Part shown: positions 1 through 9,414 of the stretch, one piece after another
Layout of the letters: each line of letters starts with the position of its first letter
Position numbering within the stretch: position 1 is the stretch's first letter
Notes under the pieces: generated by a model
Database searches by the model: none
What the model was told of the DNA's origin: nothing
Seen by the model: the letters and a program-made list of their open reading frames with translations, nothing else
Position numbers and translations under genes: made by a program
From: Oscillospiraceae bacterium
GTDB lineage: Bacteria; Bacillota; Clostridia; UMGS1810
Reading direction: 5' to 3'
Assembly: GCA_015068985.1 (NCBI GenBank)
Contig: SVJL01000001.1
Coordinates: 23,317 to 87,316, forward strand
Length of the DNA stretch: 64,000 nt

Positions 1-555
1 ATTGTTGAGCAGTCAACATCGGTAGATGTGCCCACCTATGTGTATGTTGCCGGCAGTGATGGTCGCAAAGTAAAATATACCGTAAATCACGACCCTGTTA
101 TTAATGTTACAACTTCTCTCATAGCCGGTCTCACCGGTCAGGTTGGAATTCCTGAAGGCTATAAAGCTCTTTATGGAACTCCTGAAATTTCCATTCTGGA
201 GCAGGCAGGTAACGACGAAAAATGTCTTGTTGACGGCGATTTTGACACTCGTTGGGCAGCAACGGGTGAGGGTGTATGGTGCGAAATTGACCTTGGTCAG
301 GTTACCGACATTTCCGGTGTGGCTGTAGGCATATATTCGGGCGACACAAGAAAGAACATATTCAAGATTCAGATTTCCGAAAACGGTGCAGACTATGTGA
401 CTGTATATGATGGCATGAGCACAGGTCTCACAGGCACAGACTACGAGTCATATATGTTTGAACGTAAAGCAAGATACATTCGCTACGAAGGCTTCAAGAA
501 TAACCAAAACACATGGAACTCAGTGCTTGAGCTTGCGGCAATAGTAAAGAAATAG
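1..555 (+). CDS. C-terminal part of a larger secreted/surface protein ending in an F5/8 type C (discoidin) domain; 5' end outside window
   Basis: Frame 1 is open from base 1 (IVEQSTSVDVPTYVYVAG...) through the ORF-track start at 28; discoidin-like NDEKCLVDGDFDTRWAA...WCEIDLGQ...RYIRYEGF. Confidence 0.75.
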   Translation: MVEQSTSVDVPTYVYVAGSDGRKVKYTVNHDPVINVTTSLIAGLTGQVGIPEGYKALYGTPEISILEQAGNDEKCLVDGDFDTRWAATGEGVWCEIDLGQVTDISGVAVGIYSGDTRKNIFKIQISENGADYVTVYDGMSTGLTGTDYESYMFERKARYIRYEGFKNNQNTWNSVLELAAIVKK

Positions 556-565
556 GAGGCAGACA

Positions 566-2269
566 ATGAAAAAAATAATATCTTTATTACTCACTCTTTC
601 ACTCATTATTTGTGTGCCTGCTTCTGTATATGCAGAGGATACCGTATCGGTTTCGATCCTAACTCCGGCAAACGGCATCACAATCGAGAATACTGAATGT
701 ACAGTAGAGCTCGACACAAACGGCAATATTGACGAAACTGTTATAGAGCTCGACGGCACGAGAATAGATGGCAACGTATTAACAGAGAGTATGCTCACCA
801 TTGGTGAGCACACTCTCGCCGTATACGTAATAGGTGCTGACGGCAGTGTTGCCTCTGACACAAGCATATTCAATGTACAAAAAAGCATTGTTAACGCCAA
901 GTTTACCCAAAACTTTAACGATATGGCAAATGGTTATGTGGCAGATGCTTCCACCATAATTTTATACGGTGACTATAATTTTAAAACTGCCGACTACAGA
1001 ATCACATTTGCTACTCGTTGGAAAGCTAAGCCCGATGCCTATTATGGCAGGGTTTCGGCTGCAAGCGGTCCTGATGGTGATACTGATTATGCTGCAAATA
1101 TTACCAGTGAAGTGGGTAGCACCAAGGGGGCAACAAGTCTTCCGAGTATCAATGTGCAGCTTGGTTCATCTGTGGGCGTAAAAACCTCAGGAAGTTTTGA
1201 GTTTGACCTCAAAATAAATCCGTCCACTTACATCATTTTCAATGCCATTGGTGTTTCAAGTGCATTTTTGAAAAACGATAACACACTCCGACTTTTTGAC
1301 AATTATTCTGTCACTTCCGGTGGCGTAATTTTAGGCGACAGTGAAAAAACCTATGATCCGTCAAAATGGCAGCATGTTAAAATTACTCTTGAACCCACCT
1401 CAACGTGCACCAAGTTCAAATTAGAAATGTCTGAAAAGGATGCTCAGGGCAATTGGGTTGTTCACACAACAGTTACCGATACTACCACGGCTTCCATCGG
1501 CGAAAGAGTTGACGGATTCAGAATATACTACGGTGGCGGTGCAGGTATGGGTCTGAGTCTCGACAATGTCAAAGTGAGTGAAGCTCCAACGTATACCGGC
1601 ATCAACAAAATCACATATATGTATGATACTGAAGAGAGCACCGACAAATATCCTGATGTTACAAAGCTCACAGCACTCAAATTATATATGAATGAAAAAC
1701 TTACAGCCTCTGACCTTACGGGCATGGTTGAAATAACCGATTCCAATAATGTTGTTATTCCTGCTTCAGCTCTTGAGGTTGATGCTGCAAATAATGCAAT
1801 AATAGCATCGGTTTCTCAAAAGCTTGATGTTAACGCTGCCTACAAAGTTTTGGTTGACCTTTCTGCAAATTATCCGGGCACTGTTTTGGAAACCGATAAA
1901 TCACATATCACATTTAAAACAGCTGCCGATTCTTATGACGTTACCGGAATTGACTACTCAGTTGGCTCCACCCGCCTTATCACAGCTGCACAGCTCAAAG
2001 GCAAAAAGCTCAGTGCAACAGTTCATTTTTCCAATAGTGAGATTGATGTTCAGCGAGTAACGGTTGTTCTTGCAGTAAGAAGCGGCAAAAAATTAGTTGG
2101 TCTCGATATTGTTTCTGCGGCAATTCCTGAAACAACAGCAAACTGTGATGTTCCCTTAGAAACAGACATTATCCCCAACGATATTACCAAAGCTCAGATA
2201 CAGGTGATGCTTCTTGACAATATGTCAACTCGTCAACCCGTATTTGCAACATATGAAGTTAATTATTAA
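566..2269 (+). CDS. secreted protein: Ig-like domain, concanavalin/LamG-like region, C-terminal beta module
   Basis: Signal peptide MKKIISLLLTLSLIICVPASVYAED; RBS aggaggcagaca; lectin-like FEFDLKINPSTYIIF...DPSKWQHVKITLE; ends with a module shared with the ORFs at 12227 and 37141. Confidence 0.75.
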   Translation: MKKIISLLLTLSLIICVPASVYAEDTVSVSILTPANGITIENTECTVELDTNGNIDETVIELDGTRIDGNVLTESMLTIGEHTLAVYVIGADGSVASDTSIFNVQKSIVNAKFTQNFNDMANGYVADASTIILYGDYNFKTADYRITFATRWKAKPDAYYGRVSAASGPDGDTDYAANITSEVGSTKGATSLPSINVQLGSSVGVKTSGSFEFDLKINPSTYIIFNAIGVSSAFLKNDNTLRLFDNYSVTSGGVILGDSEKTYDPSKWQHVKITLEPTSTCTKFKLEMSEKDAQGNWVVHTTVTDTTTASIGERVDGFRIYYGGGAGMGLSLDNVKVSEAPTYTGINKITYMYDTEESTDKYPDVTKLTALKLYMNEKLTASDLTGMVEITDSNNVVIPASALEVDAANNAIIASVSQKLDVNAAYKVLVDLSANYPGTVLETDKSHITFKTAADSYDVTGIDYSVGSTRLITAAQLKGKKLSATVHFSNSEIDVQRVTVVLAVRSGKKLVGLDIVSAAIPETTANCDVPLETDIIPNDITKAQIQVMLLDNMSTRQPVFATYEVNY

Positions 2270-2278
2270 TCAATAGCC

Positions 2279-2318
2279 AAAAGCCGTATCCGAAAATAAA
2301 TGTTTGGCTGCGGCTTTT
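2279..2318 (+). terminator. Rho-independent-like hairpin after the 566-2269 gene
   Basis: aaaagccg ... cggctttt inverted repeat immediately after the stop codon. Confidence 0.5.
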
Positions 2319-2340
2319 GCGTATTTACCGGAGCGATTTT

Positions 2341-4299
2341 ATGATTATTAAGCTATTTAAAAAAGATGAAACAGCACTTTATGCGGCTGAAGAGCTCAAA
2401 AAATATCTCGATATTATCCATCCGGAATTTTGTGAAAAAATTGTCTTTTCACAAGAAAACGATAATTATATAACAAAAGATGAAATTAAACTCGGACTTC
2501 TTTCTGATTTTTCGCTCGACACATCCGACGTGCATGACGAAATTTGTGATGATGTTGTTTATATTGACGTCAAAAATGGCAGCGGAATAATTGCCGGAAG
2601 CAACATTCGCAGTATTCTTTTGTCTGTATATGCATATCTGAAGGCGGCGGGGTGCGTTTTTCTGCGTCCCGGTGATGATGGAGAAATAATTCCCGAAAGA
2701 GATATGTCGTGTTTTTCGCACCTTTATCGCAAAAAAGCCGATTTTTCGTTTCGCGGAGAATGCATTGAGGGTGCTGTGAGCTTTGAACATGTGCGTGACA
2801 CCATAATCTGGTCACCAAAGGTTGGTATGAATTTGTTTATGATACAACAGATTATTCCCTACAACCTTATGAGCCGTTGGTACAAACACACAAGCAGCAC
2901 TTTTTTAAAAGATGAAAATGTATCTTTTGAAGAAGTGGGAGAGATGATAGCAAAATTAGAACCCATAATCAAAAAATGCGGACTTCAGCTTCATGCTCCC
3001 GGCCACGGTTATCTTCTGGAACCTTACGGTATTCACTATAAAACAATTAATGATGACTATGAGCTGACGGAAGAAGCACGGCAGGATATTGCTGTTGTAG
3101 GCGGTAAGCGGGAGCTGTTTTTGGGTTCTCCAAACTTTACTCAGCTATGCTATTCTAATCCTAAAATACGCCGCAGGGTTGTTGATTGGCTTGTTGGTTA
3201 TGTTCAAAAAAAGCCTCACATAGATTTTCTTCAGGTTTGGTTGGCAGATAGCTACAACAACCATTGTGAGTGCGAAAATTGTATAAAAGAGCGAGTGTCT
3301 GACCTGTATGTTAAGCTTTTGAATGAATTAGATGAAGAGCTTACTCGTCTCAATCTTGACACCAAAGTGGTTTTTTTGCTCTACATAGACACTCTCTGGG
3401 CACCTTTGTATGAAAAAATCAGGAATCCGTCTCGGTTTTATATGATGGCGGCTATTGGCGGAAGAGATTTTTCAAAGCCGTATAACCTGTCTCAATATGA
3501 ATCGGCCACTCCCACGTATGTGAAAAACAAATATTCGCTGGAACAATCGTTTCCGCTGCGTATGAAATTTATCGAAGATTGGAAGCCGTTTTTTAATGGT
3601 CCAATAATTTTCTTTGAGTATCATATGTATATCCAACAATATAACGATCCGGGCTTTATGTTTCATTCCGGACTGTGGCACGATGATATAAAATGTATGG
3701 ACAATCTTGGCATTTCGGGAATGATAAGTTGTCAGACTCAGCGTTCATTCTTTCCAAATGGCTTGCCTGTAAGCGTTTTTTCTGCTACAATGTTTGATAA
3801 AGAAACTGATTTCAAAAACTTTACAGAGGAATATTTCAAATCCTCATATGGCGAGGATTATGTTCTTGCAAAAGAGTATCTCACAAAGATTTCGGAGCTA
3901 ATAAATCCTGAGTTTTTGCAGGTTAAATTATCAATTACCGATTTGGACACCGATTCCGGCAGAAAAAAGACTCATATCAAACAATGGGTAAACAATCCGC
4001 AGGCACAAGCAGCATTCAAAGAAGCGATGTCTGTTGCTTCTTCATTCGGACCCGTTGCAAAGGATAGGTGCATTCACCCCAATGCTACGATTGCAAAATC
4101 GTGGAAGCTGCTTTGGTATCACACTGATTTTTGCCATAAATATGCAGAGATTCTTTTGACGCAATCTCTTGGTGATGAAGAAAAAGCAAAAAAATTGCTT
4201 GCACAAATGACAGATGCTTTTTCGGTGCTTGAGCCTGAAATCAGTGCTCAATTTGATTTATTTTTGTTTGACAATTCGGTAAAGAGAAAACTTTCATAA
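2341..4299 (+). CDS. DUF4838 / GH67-N-like glycoside hydrolase-like protein, cytoplasmic (copy 1)
   Basis: N-term DETALYAAEELKKYLD typical of the GH67/DUF4838 N-domain; CECENC motif; no signal peptide; ATG at 2341 preferred over TTG 2317 because of upstream ggagcg. Confidence 0.7.
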   Translation: MIIKLFKKDETALYAAEELKKYLDIIHPEFCEKIVFSQENDNYITKDEIKLGLLSDFSLDTSDVHDEICDDVVYIDVKNGSGIIAGSNIRSILLSVYAYLKAAGCVFLRPGDDGEIIPERDMSCFSHLYRKKADFSFRGECIEGAVSFEHVRDTIIWSPKVGMNLFMIQQIIPYNLMSRWYKHTSSTFLKDENVSFEEVGEMIAKLEPIIKKCGLQLHAPGHGYLLEPYGIHYKTINDDYELTEEARQDIAVVGGKRELFLGSPNFTQLCYSNPKIRRRVVDWLVGYVQKKPHIDFLQVWLADSYNNHCECENCIKERVSDLYVKLLNELDEELTRLNLDTKVVFLLYIDTLWAPLYEKIRNPSRFYMMAAIGGRDFSKPYNLSQYESATPTYVKNKYSLEQSFPLRMKFIEDWKPFFNGPIIFFEYHMYIQQYNDPGFMFHSGLWHDDIKCMDNLGISGMISCQTQRSFFPNGLPVSVFSATMFDKETDFKNFTEEYFKSSYGEDYVLAKEYLTKISELINPEFLQVKLSITDLDTDSGRKKTHIKQWVNNPQAQAAFKEAMSVASSFGPVAKDRCIHPNATIAKSWKLLWYHTDFCHKYAEILLTQSLGDEEKAKKLLAQMTDAFSVLEPEISAQFDLFLFDNSVKRKLS

Positions 4300-4341
4300 A
4301 AATATGTTATCAACACAGTTGGTTTGATAAGGAGCACAATT

Positions 4342-6303
4342 ATGATAATAAAAACATGGCACAACGACGAAACTGCCCTTTATGCGGCAGAAGAACTAAA
4401 AAAATATTTAGACAAAATGGACCTTGGCTTTTGCGAGGATATTGTTGTCACAAGTAGTGTGGAACCGGCTAAAACAGATGGCGAAATAAAGCTTGGTTTG
4501 CTTTCTGACTTTGGCTACGATAGCTCAGATGTTATTGACCCTGCTTGTGATGATGTTGTCTGCATTGACATTAAAAACGGCAGCGGCATAATTGCCGGAA
4601 GCAACATTCGCAGCATACTTTTGTCTGTATATGCATACCTCAGAGCTGCAGGCTGTGCATTTTTGCGTCCGGGAGACGATGGCGAAATTGTTCCCCAAAC
4701 AAAAATGTCTGAGTTTTCCTATGTATATCGCAAAAAGGCAGATTATCCTTTCCGTGGAGAATGTATTGAGGGTGCTGTAGGTTTTGAGCATATTCGCGAC
4801 ACCATAATCTGGTCACCAAAGGTTGGCATGAATATGTTCATGATGGAACAGATAATACCATATAACTATATGAGCCGTTGGTATAAGCACGACACCAACA
4901 CGGTTTTGGAAGATGAAAATGTATCGTTTGAACAGGTAGGGGAGAAGGTAAAAGAAATTGAACTACTAATCAAAAAATGCGGCCTCCAGCTTCACGCTCT
5001 CGGTCACGGCTATCTTCTTGAACCATACGGTATTCATTACAAAACCATTAACGACACCTACGAACTCACTGAAGAAGCCAGACAGGATATTGCCATCATA
5101 AACGGCAAACGTGAGCTGTATCTTGGTTCACCAAACTTTACCCATCTTTGCTATTCCAACAAAAGAATACGTAAAAAACTTGTTGATTGGCTTGTTGGAT
5201 ATATGAGAGAAAAGCCGTATATAGATTTTCTTCATATCTGGCTTGCCGACTGCACAAACAATCAGTGCGAATGTGAAAATTGTATTAATGAACGCGTGTC
5301 TGACCTTTATGTTAAGCTTCTTAATGAAGTTGACGAAGAATTCACACGCCTTGGCATCGACACAAAAATTGTTTTTATTCTCTATGTCGACACCCTCTGG
5401 GCACCCATTTATGAAAAAATTAAAAATCCTGAACGTTTTTATATGATGACGGCAATTGGCGGAAGAGATTTTTCTAAGCCATATGACCACACACCTTATG
5501 TGGGAGAAACACCGCCGTATGTCAAAAACAAATATAGCGTAGAACAGTCGTTTCCGCTTCGTATGAGATTTATTGACGACTGGAAGCGTGCTTTCGACGG
5601 ACGTATGCTCGTGTTTGAATATCATATGTATGTTCAGCAATATAATGACCCCGGATTTATGCGATTATCTAAGCTTTGGCTCGATGATGTAAAGAGTCTT
5701 GAAAGCTTTAATATTCACGGTATGATGAGCGACCAGACTCAACGCTCTTTCTTCCCCAATGGCTTGCCAATGAGCATATATGCCGCATCAATGTTTGACA
5801 AAACAGTTGAGTTTGATTCATTCACTACAGAATATTTTAAAGCTTCTTATGGCTCAGACTACGCTCTTGCCTATGACTATTTAAGCAAAATATCAGAACT
5901 TATGAGCCCTGAATTATTGCAGACCAAAATGAACATTGTCGACCTTGATGGTGACCTCGGAAGCAAAAAGAAAATTGCTGTTAAAAACTGGGTAGATAAC
6001 CCTGAGGCTCAGGAGGGCTTCCGCGAAGTTATGAGCTTGTGCTCAGATTTTAGAAAGGTTGCACAATCACATCTTTCCGATGATAATCTAACAGTTGCCA
6101 AATCGTGGAAGCTTCTTTGGTATCATACAGATTTTTGCTCGAGGTATGCAAACATTTTGCTTGCACATTCCCTTGGCGATACCGATAAAGCGCAAAATCT
6201 ACTTAATGAGCTTGTTGATGCATTCTCAAAAATCGAACTCGAAATAAGCACCGAGTTTGATCTGTTTTTGTTTAATAACTCTGTAAAGAGAAAATTTAAT
6301 TAA
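4342..6303 (+). CDS. DUF4838 / GH67-N-like glycoside hydrolase-like protein, cytoplasmic (copy 2, tandem paralog)
   Basis: Collinear with the 2341-4299 product along its whole length; RBS aaggagc before ATG 4342; CECENC motif. Confidence 0.7.
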   Translation: MIIKTWHNDETALYAAEELKKYLDKMDLGFCEDIVVTSSVEPAKTDGEIKLGLLSDFGYDSSDVIDPACDDVVCIDIKNGSGIIAGSNIRSILLSVYAYLRAAGCAFLRPGDDGEIVPQTKMSEFSYVYRKKADYPFRGECIEGAVGFEHIRDTIIWSPKVGMNMFMMEQIIPYNYMSRWYKHDTNTVLEDENVSFEQVGEKVKEIELLIKKCGLQLHALGHGYLLEPYGIHYKTINDTYELTEEARQDIAIINGKRELYLGSPNFTHLCYSNKRIRKKLVDWLVGYMREKPYIDFLHIWLADCTNNQCECENCINERVSDLYVKLLNEVDEEFTRLGIDTKIVFILYVDTLWAPIYEKIKNPERFYMMTAIGGRDFSKPYDHTPYVGETPPYVKNKYSVEQSFPLRMRFIDDWKRAFDGRMLVFEYHMYVQQYNDPGFMRLSKLWLDDVKSLESFNIHGMMSDQTQRSFFPNGLPMSIYAASMFDKTVEFDSFTTEYFKASYGSDYALAYDYLSKISELMSPELLQTKMNIVDLDGDLGSKKKIAVKNWVDNPEAQEGFREVMSLCSDFRKVAQSHLSDDNLTVAKSWKLLWYHTDFCSRYANILLAHSLGDTDKAQNLLNELVDAFSKIELEISTEFDLFLFNNSVKRKFN

Positions 6304-6365
6304 ATTATTGTTTAGCAAAGCCTTCCCCTTAGAGGGGAAGGGGGACAGCGTTAGCGGTGGATGAG

Positions 6366-6433
6366 GTGTAGCGTAGGGTGCAGCGTTTACGATGCACCGC
6401 TTTCGGAACGTCGGAAACCGCCGTTCCCTACAA
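6366..6433. repeat. intergenic palindromic element with GTAGGG/CCCTAC ends
   Basis: gtgtagcgtagggtgcagcg...ccgttccctacaa; preceded by ccttccccttagaggggaagg hairpin (6321-6341). Confidence 0.5.
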
Positions 6434-6439
6434 TCAATG

Positions 6440-6519
6440 AATTTAATTTGTGCGTTGTAGAGACCTGCCTCTGTAGGGTCCGTCGAGGACTCCGGACCCT
6501 ACAACGCGTAAATTAAACT
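6440..6519. repeat. nested inverted repeat (small palindromic element)
   Basis: Outer arms aatttaatttgtgcgttgtag / ctacaacgcgtaaattaaact; inner arms tgtagggtccg / cggaccctaca. Confidence 0.65.
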
Positions 6520-6597
6520 GTAGCGTTCCTATTTACTATTCTCTAATCTCTAATCGCTACGTGGGTAAACAATAATTTACAGGAAAAGGAGCCAAAA

Positions 6598-7299
6598 ATG
6601 AACTACAAATACGAACTTCATCTACACACATCAGAATCAAGCAAATGCGGCAGAGTAGCTGCAGCAGATATGGTTAAAGTATATAAAGACCTCGGCTACA
6701 CCGGCATATTTGTTACCGACCATTTCCTCAACGGCAACACCACTGTTCCAAAAGATTTGCCATGGAAAGATAGGGTTGATGCCTTTTTTGCAGGGTATGA
6801 CAATGCACTCGCAGAGGGCAAAAAAATTGGCATTGACGTATTTTATGGTTGGGAATATTGCTTTGGTGGCACCGATTTTCTCACCTACGGACTTAGCAAA
6901 CAGTGGCTTTATGATCATCCGGAATGTGTGGAAATTTCACCCAAAGAATATTGCAAGCTTGTTCACGAAAGCGGTGGCTTTATTGTGCACGCTCATCCTT
7001 TTCGTGAAAGTGCCAACGCATATTCTATCGATATGATAAGACTTATGCCCCGTGATGTTGATGCTGTTGAAAGCTTTAACTCAAATATGAGTGACTTCCA
7101 AAATGATTTTGCATCATACTATGCTAAAGCCTACGGTTTAAAAGAGCTTTGCGGCAGTGACAATCACCGTGGTGCATCTGCAAAAAGATTTGCGAGTGTG
7201 TGCTTTAACCACCGTCTCGCCGATGAAAAAGATTTTATAGAATGTGTAAAAAATGGCGAATACACCTGTTCGCACACTGAGCCATTGGAGGAAAAATGA
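6598..7299 (+). CDS. PHP-domain metal-dependent phosphoesterase-like protein
   Basis: YELHLHTSESSKCG, VTDHF, HAHPFRE, GSDNHRG metal-ligand motifs; RBS aaaaggag. Confidence 0.8.
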   Translation: MNYKYELHLHTSESSKCGRVAAADMVKVYKDLGYTGIFVTDHFLNGNTTVPKDLPWKDRVDAFFAGYDNALAEGKKIGIDVFYGWEYCFGGTDFLTYGLSKQWLYDHPECVEISPKEYCKLVHESGGFIVHAHPFRESANAYSIDMIRLMPRDVDAVESFNSNMSDFQNDFASYYAKAYGLKELCGSDNHRGASAKRFASVCFNHRLADEKDFIECVKNGEYTCSHTEPLEEK

Positions 7300-8102
7300 T
7301 GCGAAAAGAATATGGACTTTCCATAAAAAATGCAAATGAAGAAGTGTTCAAAACAGGACTTTTTAGTTGTGTTGAATATTGCAGAGCAGATTTCAGAATA
7401 CCAAACTCATTTGAACTCACTCAGGAAGATGTGCCAAAGCTCATTGAGTATTCCAAAAAGTATAACGTTGCAATACGCTCATATCACATTCCTTTCAATG
7501 ATGAGCCTCCGGTTCCGTTTATTCCGGCTTCCCTTGATGAAGCAGAAAGAAACAAAACTCTCGAAAACACCAAAAAGCTCATTACCATGCTTTCGGAATG
7601 TGGCATAGAGATTGTTGTTATTCACGGCAGCCTTCGTGTGCTTCCTGAGGAGAGACAGCAAAGACTCGACAATTTTGTTGACTATGTTCAAAAGCTGTGC
7701 GATTTTTGCAAACCTCTTGGCATCAGCGTTGCGGTGGAAACCTTAAAGCCTCGTTGCATAGGCAATGGTCTTAGCGAACACCTCTACATTATGAAAAACG
7801 TTAATCGAGATAACGTTGGCATATGCTTTGATTCAAACCATCTTCTCGAAGAGGATAATATTGATTTTATCGAAGGAGCAGGGGAGTATATTATCACCAC
7901 CCACCTTTCCGATTTTGACGGCATAGATGAAAAGCATTGGTATCCCGGCAGAGGAATAAATGATTGGAAAAAAATTGTTTCCGCTCTTGATTCAAAAGGA
8001 TACAAAGGCCCCTATGTTTTTGAAGTATCATTCCCCGATAAAGTTCCAACTCAAAAAGAGTGTGAAAAGCTAATAAATGAATGGGAAAAAATGTTTTTTT
8101 GA
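7296..8102 (+). CDS. sugar phosphate isomerase/epimerase (xylose isomerase-like TIM barrel)
   Basis: ATGA overlap with the upstream gene; VVIHGS, VAVETLKPR, GICFDSNHL, HLSDFDG...HWYPGRG motifs. Confidence 0.75.
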   Translation: MMRKEYGLSIKNANEEVFKTGLFSCVEYCRADFRIPNSFELTQEDVPKLIEYSKKYNVAIRSYHIPFNDEPPVPFIPASLDEAERNKTLENTKKLITMLSECGIEIVVIHGSLRVLPEERQQRLDNFVDYVQKLCDFCKPLGISVAVETLKPRCIGNGLSEHLYIMKNVNRDNVGICFDSNHLLEEDNIDFIEGAGEYIITTHLSDFDGIDEKHWYPGRGINDWKKIVSALDSKGYKGPYVFEVSFPDKVPTQKECEKLINEWEKMFF

Positions 8103-8116
8103 ATTTAAAAATTATA

Positions 8117-8167
8117 AACAACCGGCTGACAAAAAGAAGAATTTTTTGTTCGCTGGTTGTTTTTTTG
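8117..8167 (+). terminator. Rho-independent terminator
   Basis: aaacaaccggc ... gctggttgtttttttt hairpin followed by a T tract. Confidence 0.6.
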
Positions 8168-8208
8168 CCAAAAAACAAGAATTTTTGGTGCAAAATTTGA
8201 TTTTGTTG

Positions 8209-8238
8209 TTGACTATTATCTTTACCTACAAATATAAT
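8209..8238 (+). promoter_or_regulatory. sigma-A-like promoter upstream of the esterase gene
   Basis: TTGACT - 18 bp - TATAAT at 8209 and 8233. Confidence 0.6.
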
Positions 8239-8269
8239 TAAAATATATACAAATTGGGGTGATTATGTT

Positions 8270-9367
8270 ATGAGAAAAGTGGAATTTTTAGGTAAAATGC
8301 CTGACCCGTTTCTTAAAGAAGACGGCACAAGAATGACTAAAGAAGAATGGCTTGAAAGGAAGGATGAAATACGCCAAAAAATTGTAGATTTTGAATATGG
8401 CGGTATGCCTCCCAGACCTGAATTTGTTGAATTTGAAGAAATGAACAACGAACCCGTTCCAGGACGTTGTGCTCAGTGGTATAAGATAAAGGCAGGAAAG
8501 CCCGATAAATACGTTACCTTTAATTTGCAAATCATAACAAACGATAAAGGCAAAGACAAATACTCGGTGCTTCTCACAGGCGATGACTGCTTTGAAAATT
8601 TAGAAAGTGACACTGTTAAAGAAGCTTACGACAGAGGCTATGTTACCGCTCGCTTCAACAGACTCGACCTTGCCTACGACACAAAAGAGCGTAGAGGTCC
8701 TCTTTATGAGGTGTATCCCGAATGTCCTGATTTTACAGCAATTTCTGCTTGGGCTTGGGGCTACAGTGTTTGTATGGATGTGTTTGAAAAATTGGATTAT
8801 GTGGACGAAACAGAGGTTGGCATAACCGGTCACTCCCGAGGCGGCAAAACAGTTTTGCTTGCCGGAGCAGTTGATGAAAGAATAAAATATGTGTGCCCCA
8901 ACAACAGCGGTTGTCACGGTGCAGTTTCACATCGCTGTTATGTTGTCGGTCTTGGTTGGCATGGCGACACAGAACGCATTGGCACAATGGTCGAAATGTT
9001 TCCGTCATGGATGGGGCCAAAGCTTTGGGATTATGTTGGCAAAGAAAACGAACTTCCTTACGATATGCACTATTTTGGTGCACTCATTGCTCCTCGTTAC
9101 TATCTCCAGTGTGAGGGTATGCAGGATTATTGGATAAACCCAATTGGTGCGTGGCAGAATTTTGCTGCGGTAAAGGAGTGCTACAAATATCTCGGATGCG
9201 AAGATAATGCCGGTGCATGGTTCAGACCCGGTTTCCACCGTCATAAGCTTCCGGATTTCACCCAATTCCTTGACTTTATGGACAGAGCCAGAGCCGGAGA
9301 AGATTTGGCAGAACACCTCAAGGTTAATCCTTATCCCGAAATAGAAAAGAATTTTGATTGGGAATGA
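8270..9367 (+). CDS. alpha/beta hydrolase resembling CE15 (glucuronoyl esterase-like), no signal peptide
   Basis: GHSRGGKTVLLAGAVDERIKYVCPNNSGCHGAVSHR and IAPRYYLQCEGMQDYW resemble the bacterial CE15 nucleophile region and IAPR block. Confidence 0.65.
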   Translation: MRKVEFLGKMPDPFLKEDGTRMTKEEWLERKDEIRQKIVDFEYGGMPPRPEFVEFEEMNNEPVPGRCAQWYKIKAGKPDKYVTFNLQIITNDKGKDKYSVLLTGDDCFENLESDTVKEAYDRGYVTARFNRLDLAYDTKERRGPLYEVYPECPDFTAISAWAWGYSVCMDVFEKLDYVDETEVGITGHSRGGKTVLLAGAVDERIKYVCPNNSGCHGAVSHRCYVVGLGWHGDTERIGTMVEMFPSWMGPKLWDYVGKENELPYDMHYFGALIAPRYYLQCEGMQDYWINPIGAWQNFAAVKECYKYLGCEDNAGAWFRPGFHRHKLPDFTQFLDFMDRARAGEDLAEHLKVNPYPEIEKNFDWE

Positions 9368-9414
9368 GCTGAGAATAAGTATTAACATTGGACATAAAAA
9401 ATGGAGGCAAATAA

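Noticed and set aside
520-900. Antisense ORFs of 60-170 aa across the window (for example 520-900, 5128-5640, 9005-9475, 16580-17020, 56593-57114)
   Set aside because: They lie opposite strongly supported CDS and their translations show no family motifs. They follow from open reverse frames of the sense genes.
6304-6597. CRISPR-like array from repeated GTAGGG motifs
   Set aside because: Units are palindromic, unequal in length and not regularly spaced, and there are no cas genes in the window.
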